The translations under genes were made by a program, and so were the position numbers. A stretch of DNA of 64,000 bases. Source: Todiramphus chloris collaris. Its lineage: Eukaryota > Chordata > Aves > Coraciiformes > Alcedinidae. Shown piece by piece: positions 1-32,289 of this stretch. Below the pieces are notes generated by a model. It had not been told where the DNA came from. It did no database searches and was given only the letters and a program-made list of their open reading frames with translations. Where the stretch lies: NCBI GenBank assembly GCA_025345505.1, contig JANVCC010000076.1, positions 9,821,156-9,885,155 of the forward strand. Reading direction: 5' to 3'. Within the stretch, counting starts at the first letter, position 1. Every line of letters starts with the position of its first letter.

Positions 1-48
1 TTCACTACTTGTTTTGACTCCAGTCTCCAATCTTCCTGACTTTACCAG

Positions 49-152
49 CCATGTTCTGCTGTCTTCATATGGCCAGGAGCCACCGAGGGTACATTCTGAA
101 GAGCAGCGGGGAGGAGGACACGCGTCGCAGCGTGGTCACTCTGAAGAAGTGA
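49..152 (+). CDS. possible terminal coding exon of an unidentified upstream gene
   Basis: A pyrimidine-rich run ending in an AG at 47-48 is followed by an open frame to a TGA at 150-152. From the ATG at 51 it encodes 33 residues ending in EEDTRRSVVTLKK. The CG-rich third positions and charged tail look like real coding sequence. In frame, a stop at 15-17 lies just before the proposed acceptor, which fits an exon edge. The tail would suit the cytoplasmic end of a membrane protein, but I do not recognise the family. In human the neighbour here would be CELF1, and this sequence is not the CELF1 carboxy terminus. It could also be a chance 33-codon frame. Confidence 0.3.
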
Positions 153-2500
153 CTGCACGTATAGCTCCACCATGTGACAGGTGAGATTCCTGAGTTTGGT
201 GTTTCCATGCACCTCGCAGGATTACATGTTTGCTGGTCCCAAGAAGAAACTGAGGATCAGTTACTGTAGAATCTGTACCTGAATCTTGTACAGACTAGAG
301 CTTCCTGGAGCCACAGACTGATGATCACTCTGCCATTACTTTCTCAAAGCAGCTCAGGTAGTCACTATCTTGGTGATTCCACCCACTGACCCCTCCTTAT
401 TTAGGCAGCCACACTGGGCTCAGGGTGGTGTGTTCCATACCAGAGTATATGTTTTGAAAATGATCAATCTGAGCTTGATGTATCTCACCCTTCTTTTACT
501 AGGACAGGGTTTTCTCAGCAGGTGAACTGTGAGTTGATTCTTAAAAGACCGTTTCATAGGAGTGCTCAGAAGCGAGGCAGTACGGTGTGCTCAGCGAAAC
601 GCAGGACAGATCATTTCCCTCCTGCTAGATGGGTTTTGTCAGAATGTGTGGCAGCCTCGCTTTACCAATTCTTCATGGGATACGAGTGAATACTGAGGAG
701 AGCAGTGCTTTGGTGAAGTGATCCAAAAGCATCAGGAGGAGTGCAAGTTACAGGCAGGTTACTTGTGGAAGGTTGATTTTGCTCCAGTGAAGAATGATGA
801 GATCTTTGCTTTTCCCCCTTCTGGACTCCTGGCTTGATCCTTTTGTGTAGCAGGCTCCAGTGGTCGCTGTCCCTGGCCTCTTAACTTCGCCGGGTTCAGA
901 AATCTGGTGGCCTCATCTTCATTGGTCCTTTCCATGGGGATCAGTCTTCTGCATCTTGTGCCCACCACCCACCCCAAGAGAAACAGAATAATTACTACAG
1001 TGAGAAGAGACTTTTTTTTTAATTCTGAAGCAGACTTTTACGGAATCCCTAAAATCTATGAAGGCCCTGGATGTTAATTTTACCCGTGCTGCTGAAGTGA
1101 TTTTTGCACATTAACCAGCCGTGCCTCAGCGTTACTTTTCTTCAGCCTTCTGTAGACTTTTCCACAGTTTCTACTTCCAGAGTTTGCAAGTACACAGAAG
1201 TCTATGCTGAAACATCATCTAGCACGTTACTGCTCTGAAAAACAATGCTAAATTAAATAATGCAAATGTCATAGACTATATAAGCTCCCAAAAGAAAATC
1301 GGTCTGATTGTAGCAAGACTTTTCTGGCATTTAAAATGCATTCTTGAAAACATTTTTCTGAGGAAATTTTGGGTAAAGGTATCGATGGAATCTCTTAAGA
1401 TCATGGCTGCTATGATATAAAGCCTCTGGGTAGACTGTGGTTCTTTGTCCTTTTGTGTCCTGCTTTCCGTAGGGATATTACCACAGGAAGGGTTTGTGTT
1501 TCCTTAGGCAGCCATGACACAGGCCAGGATGGTCCAGATGGTGGCCTGGGAGATGACTGTCTTGGTATTTACCTTTTTCTTTGGGGAAGAACTGCCACCA
1601 AGTTCATGCAGAAGCAGGGAGACAGGTGGAAATGTGCCACCTTCTGCACGTGAGTCTGTTGTAAAACTCTGAATTGTCATTTCTTCCCTCTGGCCTTTAA
1701 AAGGTCCCCAAAACATGTGTCTGGGGCTTCTGTAGCCAAAAAAAACCTTAGACTTCCATGAGGTATTCCTTTCCCCCTTCTCCCCCCTCCAAGTTTGATA
1801 CCTCAAAAAGTCTATAAATTATGTAGATCTATATCTATAAAAATCCATAGATAATCAAGACTGGACCCATTAAAAACACAGGACATCAGTGGGGGTGGGA
1901 GTATGAAACTCAACTCCTAGAATCATAGGTGTGTAGGAGAGAGAGTCTTAGAACGTAGGAGAGTTAAAGCTATCTTCCAATCGGGCTAACAGTTCTCTTA
2001 TGCCATCAAAGGGTGCAGGAACATGGTGCTTTGGGACATTTTTGTCATTCACTACAAAAGATCAGCAAGCTCAGGATGCAGAATTTCAGCAGTGCCTTTG
2101 GCAACTTCTGTTGAAAACTCTTGGAGGACTGTCACAGGTATCTGATGTTGCTGAGCAACAGTTAGTCAGGAACAGGTTTTTCAAGATGGTTAGTTGCCTG
2201 TTGTCCTTGACCTTAAGAAGCCAGTGCTGTATCTGCAGCAGATCTGTGACAGAAACAGTCTGTGTCTATAACCATGGCCCTCAGAAGGCAGGCTGACTTT
2301 TGTGCCTGGCAAATGATGGGGTGCATTGTTGCTGATGTAATACTGCTTGTGCGCATGCTGGAGCTTCTGAGTTCATCCTTAGCTTTAAGGACTGTGTTGT
2401 TCCTAAAGCTCCTGTCCTAGCTGAGCCTAGCCCACCACCACCAGCAGGGCTGGTAAAATGGAATGGCCAGGCAGAGAGAAAGGAGACAACTGAGGCATCC
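153..2500. other. non-coding flank upstream of RAPSN
   Basis: No reading frame here resembles a known protein and no clear CR1 copy was seen. If the exon ending at 152 is real, the first part would be its 3' untranslated region; an ATTAAA at 1252-1257 could be its poly(A) signal. The remainder is presumed RAPSN 5' flank. Confidence 0.4.
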
Positions 2501-2509
2501 CTGTGACCG

Positions 2510-2650
2510 CAGCTGATTGTCTCTCCCCAGGGTATTTATAAGCTGCATACTGTCGGGCAGGGGTGGCAGTTGGCTGCCCTGACCTTGGGAGCCTGACTGG
2601 CATTCCTGGGAGCCACGTGAGCTGGACTGGCAGGCGCAGCTGCAGCCAAT
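2510..2650 (+). promoter_or_regulatory. candidate RAPSN promoter: E-boxes, MCAT element, CCAAT, TATA-like
   Basis: Within 140 bp there are a CAGCTG E-box (2510-2515), a TATTTATA (2533-2540), an MCAT element CATTCCT (2601-2607), a CACGTG E-box (2614-2619), a second CAGCTG E-box (2637-2642) and a CCAAT (2646-2650). MCAT and CAGCTG are classic TEAD and myogenic bHLH sites, and the human RAPSN promoter contains an E-box whose mutation causes congenital myasthenic syndrome. The cluster lies 370-510 bp before the start codon. Either the leader is several hundred bases long or a short intron lies between. The transcription start cannot be placed from sequence alone. Confidence 0.35.
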
Positions 2651-3019
2651 GGGGAGGAGACCAGCACTGCCTGCTCAGATTGAGTTTCACTCCTGTCGCT
2701 TGAGATTTTTCTCTTTCTCTCCCTGTTGTGCTGTTCTTCTTTGTTGATGGGATTGGACAGGCAAATGCACTGATGGAGTCCTAGCGAGCAAGAATTTTGC
2801 CCGGTGGATTTGGGATTCTGCCTTCGAGTGCTGAGCAGTCACTTCTTGCCATTGCCTACCACAACTCCAGCCCCCTGACATGGCTGGGCTTTTCTGGCTC
2901 CAAGCCTCCTGAGCACGCAACCCGCCCTCCTCTCTTGGGGCGTTTTAAAGTTGTGTTCTCTTCTATGCACTTCTGCTGTCCTTAGAGCTTAGTTTATGAG
3001 GCCTTTGAATGCATGGGAG

Positions 3020-12894
<9,875 letters not shown>

Positions 12895-13064
12895 CCCGAC
12901 CCCGCCGCCGGGACTGCCTCGCCCAGGGCCCCTCAGGCTGTGCCTGGCGAGCCGCGCAGCGGGGAAGGGGGGGGTTTATGGCGGGGGCGTCCTCGGTCTC
13001 GGCTGGGCGGGGCCGGCTGGGGCACATTCCCCGCCCTCTCGCTGCTCTGTACGGGGTTGACGGT

Positions 13065-13070
13065 AATAAA
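13065..13070 (+). terminator. RAPSN poly(A) signal
   Basis: A canonical AATAAA lies 171 bases after the rapsyn stop codon, giving an unusually short 3' untranslated region. A G/T-bearing stretch follows. It is the only canonical hexamer between the stop codon and the PSMC3 promoter. Confidence 0.8.
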
Positions 13071-13423
13071 GGCAGTGGCCGGGAGAGCGCCCGCCTTGCT
13101 CCGCCGCGACCCAACGGGGGCAGCACCGCCCTGCCCCGCTCCAAGATGGCGGCGGGACCATCACTCAGCAGATTTCGCCCCGCGCACGTGACCCGCGCGG
13201 CCGGCGCCCGCCTCGCGCAGATTCGCCAGAGCGCGGGGGCCGCTCTCGGGGAGGCGGGAGCGCGGCGGCACCGCGGCCGGGCCGGGCGAGAGAAGGCTGC
13301 GCCGGGGCCCCCTCAGCCGCCTGTCCCGCTGCCTCCCGCTCCGCTCCCGGGGCCAGCAGTGAGGAATCTGCCGCCCCGAACCCGCCGCGCCGTGCGCTCG
13401 CTGGCTTGCCTGGCGGAGGAAAG

Positions 13424-23153
<9,730 letters not shown>

Positions 23154-23232
23154 CCTCTGCCCAGTCGAGGTTGTGGCCCTGGCAGAGGACAAGGCTAGAC
23201 TGGACTGTACTTCTTACTTTCTGTCTGGAAAA

Positions 23233-23238
23233 AATAAA
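23233..23238 (+). terminator. PSMC3 poly(A) signal
   Basis: AATAAA lies about 80 bases after the PSMC3 stop codon, followed by a T-rich stretch. The short 3' untranslated region suits a highly expressed housekeeping gene. Confidence 0.85.
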
Positions 23239-23710
23239 GCATTTTTTCCCTCTAAAAACAAATCCGTCATGTGTTGGGGCTGTCACCCTTGCTCGGTGGT
23301 TCTACATCTGCAGAAGGGAAGGTGAGAACCTCCTGTCCACAGTGGCCATCATGCTGCCTTTGGTGCCTCCTTCTGGAACTGGATTAAGTCCTTCCCTGAT
23401 ACCTCTGGATGAGGACCAACAGGTCCTACTGCAGTGAGGGTACTCCAGAGCTTCCAGTCCTGACCAAGGTTTCAGCTCCAACCATGCCAGGTTATAGCAA
23501 AAGCCCAAAGGATTGGTGTTGTCCAGGGTTTGTGTCACAGGGTACGGATCGGGTTCAATTATAACACTTCTAGAACAAATTTGTGCTGAATTTTAACCTC
23601 GAAGTAGCAGCATCAGAAGACCAGAGGGTAGCAGGCAGCCCTGCAAAACTGTATTGATGCTACCAACCTGATCTGTATGACATTATCATATGACATCACT
23701 TCTTTCCTTT

Positions 23711-23913
23711 GAGTGTGGCAGAGCCTGGCCCAGGCTGCCCAGAGACACTGTGGAGTCTTCTTCTCTGGAGAGATTCCAAACCCACATTTCCTGCCTGGAC
23801 AATGCGATCCTGGGCCTCCTGCTCTGAGTGACCCTGCTGGAGCAGGGAGGGTTGGATGAAATGGTCTCCAGAGGTCCCTTCCAACCCCTACCACACTGGG
23901 ATTCTGCGATAAT
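23711..23913 (+). mobile_element. CR1 3' fragment, sense
   Basis: The run starts with CCCAGGCTGCCCAGAGACAC, passes through 'gatgaaatggtctccagaggtcccttccaaccc' and ends with GGGATTCTGCGATAA. This is a typical 200-bp 5'-truncated CR1 end. Confidence 0.8.
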
Positions 23914-26399
23914 AAAGGTATATTAGCAACCAGAGCTGCTTCAGCTTGGAAATTAAAGCAAAAATCAGTGAAAGCCCAGGACTTTCCAGAAAAGCTTGGC
24001 ATGATTTTTGTGAGGATGCACCAGGTTATTAATCCTCTTCTCAAGGGACAGTAGGAGACATGACATGTTTTAATTTTCTGAGGAGAGACAACATTCTTTA
24101 CAAAGTTCTCACCCTCTTGGCTCCTGTTCCTGAAGGCACTTTCCTGGTTATTGTGACCACCATAGGCTCACCGGGCTGAGTTTAACTTTACATCTTTCAT
24201 ATTGGTGCTGGTATTAATGTTAGTTTTGCTGTGTGGTTACATCTGTTCTCCTTTCAACCCCGGGGGTCTCCTCTCCTTCTCCCAACCCCCCTTCCTGGCT
24301 GGAAGGGTCACTGGGTGATAGAACAGCTGCTGTAGTTTATCCCTGATACAGACTAAATGTAGACATTCCTCCACTGGAATCAAGTGGTGGCACTGGGCAG
24401 CAGCTCCCTGGCTGCCAGGGTCTGGCCAGAGGGAATCCCTGCCCCGTGCGTGGGGACAGCCTCTGGTGCCAGAGCCTGGGAGATGGGCACCAGGGCTGCT
24501 CCAGCTGCTGGTTCTTGCCCTTTAGGAGCTGCAAATAACTCAAATACTTGATGATAAAAGAAACGTGCTGCTGACTGTTGTTACTGCCTGTACCCCGTAC
24601 CTCCCCCCAATCCTGCAGCTACAAGGGCTGGAGCACTGGCAGTTGAAGATGCTTTGTCTGGAGGGAGCAGTGCCACTGAGAACTCCATGTGTCATGCCCT
24701 GGTTTTGAACTGCTGTTGGGTGCCCATCTGAGAGGAGACCGTGGACATGTCCACTAGAGGCCATTTCTGGTGACTGGGATGGGGTTGGGCTGCCTCTGGG
24801 GCCACACCATGTCTGGAGCTTGTTGTTGCTGTGAGTGTCTTTGTGCAGGTGTTGCTGCCACTGGCGTCGGGGGTCAAACCTCAGCCTGTTCTCAGCTCCT
24901 GCCAGAGCTCTCTGCTGTAGCCAGCTCCTTTGCTGATGTCCTCCCTTGCCCAACAACTTACCTCTCCTTGATCCTTCCCTCATTCTACCCTTTCTCTCCC
25001 CACTTTCCCCGGACCCTTACGTTTGCTGGGCTTTGTAGAGTCCTCCATAAATGAATGCTGCATTAGATACCTCCTGGTCAGAAAAATCTCTGCTCCCAGA
25101 TCACCCTTTTTTATGTTGGGTACAAACACTGTTGTTCTCATTTGCCTCTGGTTCCTGAGACAGATGTTTCACCTCTGTTGCAAGTGAACTGTGCTCACAA
25201 CAATGGAGAAGTTCAGCCTTGGCCCATTCAGAAACTGTCCTCTGTGGGATCCTCCTTCTGTGGAGAAGGAGAGGGAAGAGAAATCAGTAAGTTTACTGGG
25301 GTGGGGGAAATAACTGGGTATAATCTTGTAAAACCCTATAAGCAACTGAGTGCTGCTAGGAGAATTCTCTGGGTATCATCTGTGCTCATTAAAAAACAGG
25401 CACAGGAGAGGCCAGGTGACCCTTCAAACAAGTAATCTTGGGGCCAGGAAGTGGATGAATTTCTCTCTTTCTCTCTCCTATCAGAGTTAGGCTGTGATAT
25501 ATTGATGGTACCTGTGGCAGTAACATCTTCTGGGAAGTGGGGTCCTGTGGTTTCACCACTGTTAATGAACAGACCTGTTTGTAAATTGAGCTGCTCTCCT
25601 GGGGAGAGACTGGTTTGGGGGCAGTAATTTTAACTCTTGGCCAAACTGGAGATGTCAGTGTGAAGTCTCACGGGTTTGGTGTTCTCCTGCCTGAGCTCCC
25701 TCGGCTCTAAAGGTTGAGCTCAGCTCCCAGGAGGTGCCCGTAACGGTGGCACCTCCCTTTGCCCTGGAACTGGCACCAGAGGGAAGGGGAATGGGAAATG
25801 TTGTGCAGGGTGTGGGCAGCAGAGGAGGAACAGGTCCCTGAGGTGGCTGCAGTTGTCTGTCATGGAGACAATGCCTTCAAACCAGCGTAGATCAATGTTG
25901 GACTCATCCAGAACTGAATAGCTGGCTCTGCTTGAAAACAATCCAAGTGGTTTTTGTTTTCATCAGCTTGCCTCAGATGTTTAGCTTTAGGCTTCACCAA
26001 AGGGCAGCTGTAGGTCCGTGTACCTTTCAAAATGCTCCACACACGCTCCCCCCAAGATTCCCTGAAGAAATGGGATTTTTTACTGAAAAATTCTTCACTT
26101 TAACCTGTCACTCAAGTCTGGCATCTCTCAGGGCCCTGTGAAAACATTCGATTCATGTAAATCTCTGTCCTAAGATCTCCACAGTCTAAACATATCCCTA
26201 GATACGGGGTAGGGGTGAAAGGAGCCCCTTGCAGGGGGATGCCTCTGGTAGTGTCTGCCGCATCTTTGTTGGATAAACAAGCAACACTTGAAGTTTGACG
26301 TTGTTTTGACAAACTTCTGCACTTGGTGCCAAAGCTTTTGGGCCTGAACCCAAACCCTGCACTCAACTCTCCAAAGCTTGCCCGTGAGTAGCAGAGGTG

Positions 26400-26641
26400 G
26401 CACTGCCCCAGAGTGGGGCAGAGCCAGCCCAAGTGCTCTGGCAGGTGGGTCAGGGTGACCAGAGAGGCCTGTGCCTGAAGGTGCAGGTGGGATATCCCAT
26501 CTGAGGGACGGTTCTTGGTGCCCCAGAGCCAGGCTTTGCAATGGACCAGCCGTGCTGAGAGAGGGCTGAGGGGGAGTTTGGACAAAATGATCTCCAAAAG
26601 TTCCTTCCGACCCCCACCATGCTGGGATTCTGAGATTGTCC
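26400..26641 (+). mobile_element. diverged CR1 3' fragment, sense
   Basis: The last 90 bases (ACAAAATGATCTCCAAAAG, then TTCCTTCCGACCCCCACCA, then GGGATTCTGAGAT) match a CR1 3' end. The upstream limit near 26,400 is uncertain. Confidence 0.55.
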
Positions 26642-27094
26642 TGCAGTCCAGGTAGCAAAAAGTACCAGAAGTAGCCTGCAAGGTTCCCTGCACCATGTGT
26701 GTTGCAGCCCTGCACAGACCTGCACATCTGTGCTGATCAGACAGGAATGCACATGGATGATTTAACCACTGCCTTTCCCCTGCAGCCTGCTTTCCTATGG
26801 CAAACTAGAAAAAAGTTTATAGAATCATTTGTTTTGATTTTGTCTGAACCAATTTCAATGAAATGTTTCAGCAGCAGCAGTATCAGAGATTAAGCTACTG
26901 CAGATTACTTTTGGGGAGGAATTGGGACAGTTAGGAAGAGGTAAGTGTCCTTTTGAGGAGAATGGCAATATTAGTTCACCTGCTATTAGACATCAAAAAA
27001 TTCATAGAAAGGGAGAGAGGCAGAGAAATAAAAAGCCTTAATTAAAACTCTGACCATGGGACAAGCTTCAACTGTATTTTGAACCTTAGACATG

Positions 27095-27293
27095 AAAGGT
27101 GAGGCTGGTGAGACACTGGAGCAGGTGGGCCAGGGAAGTTCTGGATGCTCTATCACTGGATGCGTTCACGACCAGGCTGGATGGGGCTTTAAGCAGCCTG
27201 ACCTAATGGGAGGTGTCCCTGCCCATGTCAGGGGGGTTGGAACTGGGTGACCTTTAAGGTCCCTTCCAACCAAAACGATTCTATGATTCTATG
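27095..27293 (+). mobile_element. CR1 3' fragment with two terminal ATTCTATG octamers, sense
   Basis: From 'ggaagttctggatgc' through 'ccctgcccatgtcagggg' and 'tttaaggtcccttccaacc' to two perfect ATTCTATG octamers (27278-27293). The octamer is the diagnostic CR1 3' terminus, so this edge is exact. The 5' truncation point is approximate. Confidence 0.85.
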
Positions 27294-27929
27294 AAAGCCA
27301 ATTAACCCCAAGTCACCAGAGGTAGCCAAGTTTCTTCCTTTCTGGTGCCTGTGAGGAAGCCTTCGGCAAGGTGCAAGTGGTGGCATGAAATGTATGTCTC
27401 TTCTGAAAATCACAGGAGCTTTTATTAATAGCAGGTACCTCCAGAACAAGAGCCCTTTTTCCTTACAGGTTCTCTTTGACAGTGGCTTTCAGAAACAGGG
27501 TTGCCTCATCCGCTCTACTGAGGGTTAAAATTTTGCCACATTTTATCCATCAGAATCACATTTCTGTCCTGACTCTCTCTGCTGCCTCTGTCGCTGCTTG
27601 CTGCCTTTACCCTTCCAGTGGAACTGGATCACTGCACTCCCTTGTGATGGGTCCAGAGCAGGAATTTGAATAGGAATTACCCTTACAATTAACTACGGGA
27701 ACTTTTGCTAGTGTGTGCCAAGCTTTTGGCTGCACCATTCCTCAAGGGTCTAGAGGAGGCATCATCGCAGCTCATCAGACAGGGATTGCAATTCCTGACA
27801 AGGAAACCATCAACTGCACAAAAGATCTCGTCTGCATTATTTGTTTTGGACTCTTGGTCACCCAAGCACACAGAAAGGCTCCCAGCACAGTTATTTATGA
27901 TGCAGCGTTCCCTTATTTCACTTTGAACA

Positions 27930-27997
27930 GTTAGGTTCATAGTTGGACTTGATGACCTTAAAGGTCTCTTCCAACCAAAAGGATTCTATGATTCTAG
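27930..27997 (+). mobile_element. very short CR1 3' stub, sense
   Basis: About 65 bases containing GGACTTGATGACCTTAAAGG, then TCTCTTCCAACC, then ATTCTATG and a partial second octamer. This is an extreme 5' truncation. Confidence 0.8.
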
Positions 27998-28427
27998 ATG
28001 TTTAAAGGCCCTCAGAAAGCATCTCCAAGCCACTGCTGAGGGCTCCTCCAAGAGGAAGAGACTGCAGATCAAAGAAAAGGGAGAGACACAGGTCTGAACG
28101 AAGTCCACTGGAAGTCTGGAGTTTTTCCTCTCTTGCAAAACACTGAGTTTACTCAATGGTCAGTTCCTCCTTTTACCTGTTTTCTCTTATATGTTGCCAC
28201 TGGGTTTGAAAGAGTGCCCGACCCTTCCTGTAGTTTTATATACCACTTCAGCCTTGCTGGCTTCAGCAGAACCAGGCAGAGTTTGGTGCCTCCCCTCCCA
28301 GCCCAAGAATTGTGGGCACTGTCAGGCACTTCAGGAAGGCTCGGGGAGAAGCCTTCAGCATCTCCTGGAAGAGGAGGCTGCCCTTTGGAGCCTCTGGGCA
28401 GCTGACTGCACAAGGCAGCCATATCAA

Positions 28428-28690
28428 CACAGAATCATAGAATCAACCCAGCTTTACGTTGGAAGGGACCTTTAAAGCTTATCTAGTCCAACCTTCCTGC
28501 AGGGAGCAGGGACATCTGCAACCAGAGCAGGTTGCTCAGAGCCCTGGCCAACCTCACCTGCAATGGTTCCAGGGATGGGGCACCGACCACCTCTCTGGGC
28601 AACCTGGGCCAGGCTCTCACCACCCTCAGTGTAATTAATTTCTTCTTCTAGTTTAAATCTCCCCTCTTTTAGTTTAAAACCATTGACATA
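28428..28690 (-). mobile_element. CR1 3' fragment, antisense
   Basis: Begins with ACAGAATCATAGAATCAACC, then TTGGAAGGGACCTTTAAAGC, the 'gttgctcagagccctggccaacc' block and the 'gtttaaaaccattgac' block. It is the reverse complement of a CR1 end, truncated 5' at about 28,690. Confidence 0.85.
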
Positions 28691-31600
28691 GCACCAGGCT
28701 GGCCTCCATAGCCCAGCCCTGGCATGCTCCCCAGGGGCAGCCAGCTTCCGAAGGGGACCTATGGCAGGTACATGCTGGAGTCCCCATTTCTGCCCTCCTT
28801 ATGAAGTATTAGGATTGACAGTGAGATGGATTGCTGACAGGTGCTGTTCTGCTTCTTTATTCGCTCTATTATTTGTAAGGAGCACAGAAGCACCTTTCTG
28901 ACAAGTTGTCTGCTGTTGCCCTGTTCTTTGGTGCTTCTCACACGTACTGATGGTGTTGAGGAGAAAAGCCCCAGACCCTAAACCTGTTCCACAGCAAGTG
29001 GTAAACAACCCCTTGAGGAGGGGTGTGGAGGTGAGAAGTTAAGGTCTGTGTTTATTTCTGTCAGCACTATCCCAGGGAAGTCAATCATATGGATCCAAGT
29101 GTGCAATTTAATTCTGAGTTGTTTGCTGTATTCCAGGTGCCTGCTTCCACACAGGGTGGGATCCAACCAATCCAAAAGGAAATCATTTCATTTCTCGGCC
29201 AAGGTTTCACTTATTTTAAAAAACCAAACAAAACAACAAACCACATCAGTGCATCTTTTTCCTAAGGACTGGTGCAAGACAGGTGAGGTGGCAGTTGTGT
29301 AGGAAACAGGGCTGGGGTAACAGACCCTCTGCCACAGCTGAGCCTCTTGCCAAGTGGAGGAAATGTGGGGAAGGCTCATGGTAAGCCACGGAGCTCCTTT
29401 GGATTCATCTGCTGCTGAAGCAGTGCTGTGATCCCGTTCATGTAGATAACTATCTCAGGGTCTGTTTCTCCTCTGCCTCACACCAACTGTTTGTTATACT
29501 GGTGTGTAACAGATACATCCAAGTGTTGCCTGTTTAGCAGCTGTAGTTCAGTGGCCACATCACTGTTCTGAGACACGTGCTGTTTGCCCAGGAACGTGAG
29601 TGGAGGAAACCCACGGGCTGTGGTCAGGAAAACTGGCATCCTTTGAAAAGGTTTCTCCAATCTCCAGCTGGGCCTACGCTGGCTGAGACCAAACAGACAT
29701 ACTGGTGGGACCCTGGCTGCTGCTCCACGTACTCAAACCTAAAAGGCAAATTCAGTGGTCATCTGATAGCAGGAATAAGCCCAGCTCCTTCCACACTGCA
29801 TGGCCCATCCGAGGCTGGTGGCCTGACCTGCTGCAGTGCTGAAGAGTCCTTGGGGGATGTTCTGCCTGCATCAAATTTCTGCATTCATCTGTGGCACTGA
29901 TCTTTGATTTCTGCAGACTGTGGTGGAAAAAGCCTGCTAAGTAAACCAGAGGTGTACAAGGCCTTCCCAGGTCAGGTGAAAGCCTCCTGGATGCATGAGC
30001 CTCTCGGGACAGAAAGCAAGGAAGGAAACTTTAGACAGGTTTCCCATCTTCTTAGGAGGTGGCTTCAGGGAGTAGTGAACACTAATCCACTAGAGTGAGC
30101 ACTGCACTACTACAGAGGGTACTGAAGTAACTGGCACAGCTTTGTTCAAATCAGGAGCAGAAGCTGGATCCAGGGATTTAAAATCAGTTTGATCACTTGC
30201 TGGACCACAGTTTCTGTCAATACACTGTGGCAGTTGTCCACGTGCCAGCATTGCTAGTCCAGGCCACAAAATGCTTTTTTATATACCTTTAATTCCTTGT
30301 CAGTGCCCCAGAGTTACCCAGCTCTTCCAAACAGCTACAGACCTCAGGTCACAGAACTCAGCTCACCAGAACACAGGAGTCTTGCAAATAAATCTTAACC
30401 CCTGCTCTTGCAGGTGTTTCTAGAACCCAGGTCCTGGCCACACCAAGGTTTATCTCTGAGTGCTTTAGCTTCCCTCCCTGGGATTCAATGCTGTGTGTCT
30501 CCAAGCTATGCATACCATAATTGTCCACTGGTCTCAGGAGAAGCTGTTTCTGAAAACTCGTGGAGTCTCTGGCCTTTGGAAGGCCAAGGCTGCCTCCATT
30601 ACTGGCAGAAGACTGCCTTCTCTTGCTGGTCCTGTGAGTAAACTTTGCTTCCCTTCCAAAATTCAAATCATTTTATTCTGTCAAGATGTCCCTCAAGAAA
30701 AGATGAAAGAAAAAAGAAAAACCCTGGCACAGTGCAATTCTCCCCAGGAGCTTTTGTGACGATGTGCCCTCCAGATCCCTTCCTATTTCCCTGCAGCCCC
30801 CTGGGCAGGGTGGTAGAGGCAGCAGCTGCCTTCAGCCCCTGAACCCACGCCATGAACCCCTGGGCACGGGGAGCTGGAGCACTGGGGCTGGGTGTTCACG
30901 CTGAGCTGTGGGTTTGGGCTCTGCAGGCCCTGGAGATGGACCCTGGGTGGAGGAAAAACCACCCCAAGACCACGTTTCTGCTGTGGGCACAGCCTCAAGG
31001 GGCAGGAAAAGAAAAGCCAGCAGGAGCCCAGGCTGGCCGTGAAGTCCTGCACGGGGCTTTCAGAAGGAGAGGAGAGGATGAGGAGCTGGGGCTGTTGGAA
31101 GAGCTGCAGAGCAGGGGCAGCTCCTCCCCTGCCCTCCCCTCGCTGCACAGCAGCCCCCTCCCTGCCCAGGACAGCAAAGTGACCCCAAGGAGGGCACAGT
31201 GTGGGCCCAGCCAGCCCACAAACCAGAGAGGGAAGCGGGTGTTCAGATGGGACATGAAGCTGCTGTGATGGCGGCGTTGTGACCAGGAACTGCAAAGAAG
31301 ATTCGTTCCAGCAGCAAAGGAGAGCAAACAGGGGAAGCTCGCAGAGGGAAAGGGCCAGACTCAGCTTTGCTGTCAGCAGAGCCAGTGAAGCTCATCACAG
31401 CCAACGCTCCTTTGGTCACAGCAGCTACTGCTGCCCCCCAGAACCTGTGCCTCCTGCTTTAGCTGCTCAGCCCAGCCAGCTAAGAAGCTGCTGCAGTCTG
31501 ATGTGGCATCTGCTTTATTCTGGGTGAGCAGAGCTCTCTGGGGACTCACAGCCTCTGTAGCCACGCTCCACCAGCAGACAAGAAGTTCAGAAGCTTGTAA

Positions 31601-32289
31601 GAATCCCATAGATTACAGAGGGAGCTTGGGGGCTGATGTCCTGTGTGCATCCTCTTGTCCTGAGGAGAACCCCAATGTGAGGTTTCCCACAAGCAACAGG
31701 TGAGGGAATGTTGCTAATACTCAACATGCAGTAGCACTCAGCTCACAACTATGAGGCACTCCATCTTCACCCTGTCCCCCTCCCCAGCTGCCCAGCTCAG
31801 ATTTTTGCCTGGCCACCACAGGACCCAAAAGCCTAAAAAATTCTTTCCCCCCCCCTGCGTCATTTTGAGGCTTTCCAAGCTCTCAGGAGCTGCAGCCAAT
31901 ACCCTTCCCAAGCGCATGGCATTGTTTCTGTTTTAGAGATGGAAGTGAAAGGCACGTGTGGTTTGGTGTTTCTGGCAGTGTGTGGCACACAGGAAGGCAG
32001 TGGTGGAGCTGTGAACGGAGCTCTGGAGCCCCAGGACGCAGAGTGTGGCACTAACTGTAACACATCATTCTTCCATGATGCATTAGAGATGCCAGGGAAG
32101 GTGTGTAAGCTCCTTTACGTTACCGAGGGATAGAACCCACCACGAATGTCCCTTGACGTCAACGATCTGCCAAGTGCAATGGAAATGTGGTGGGAGGAGA
32201 AGCCATGGTGCCTGGAGACTCACATGTGTTTGAAGTTTGTTTTGGAAGTTTTGAAGAAATTCTTTTCCTCTGGTCATGTTTTTTCAAAG

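Noticed and set aside
2996-3019. upstream in-frame ATG for rapsyn
   Set aside because: It would add eight residues (MRPLNAWE) and block the conserved N-myristoylated MGQDQ start.
26112-26727. two overlapping minus-strand frames of 185-194 codons
   Set aside because: They overlap a CR1 fragment, have no recognisable domain and no splice context.
27713-27934. frame reading CQAFGCTIPQGSRGG...
   Set aside because: No ATG start, no recognised family, ends at a CR1 stub. Possibly a retroelement remnant, but unsupported.
30852-31268. 138-codon + strand frame
   Set aside because: G+C-rich chance frame; competing frames of similar length on the other strand and no homology.
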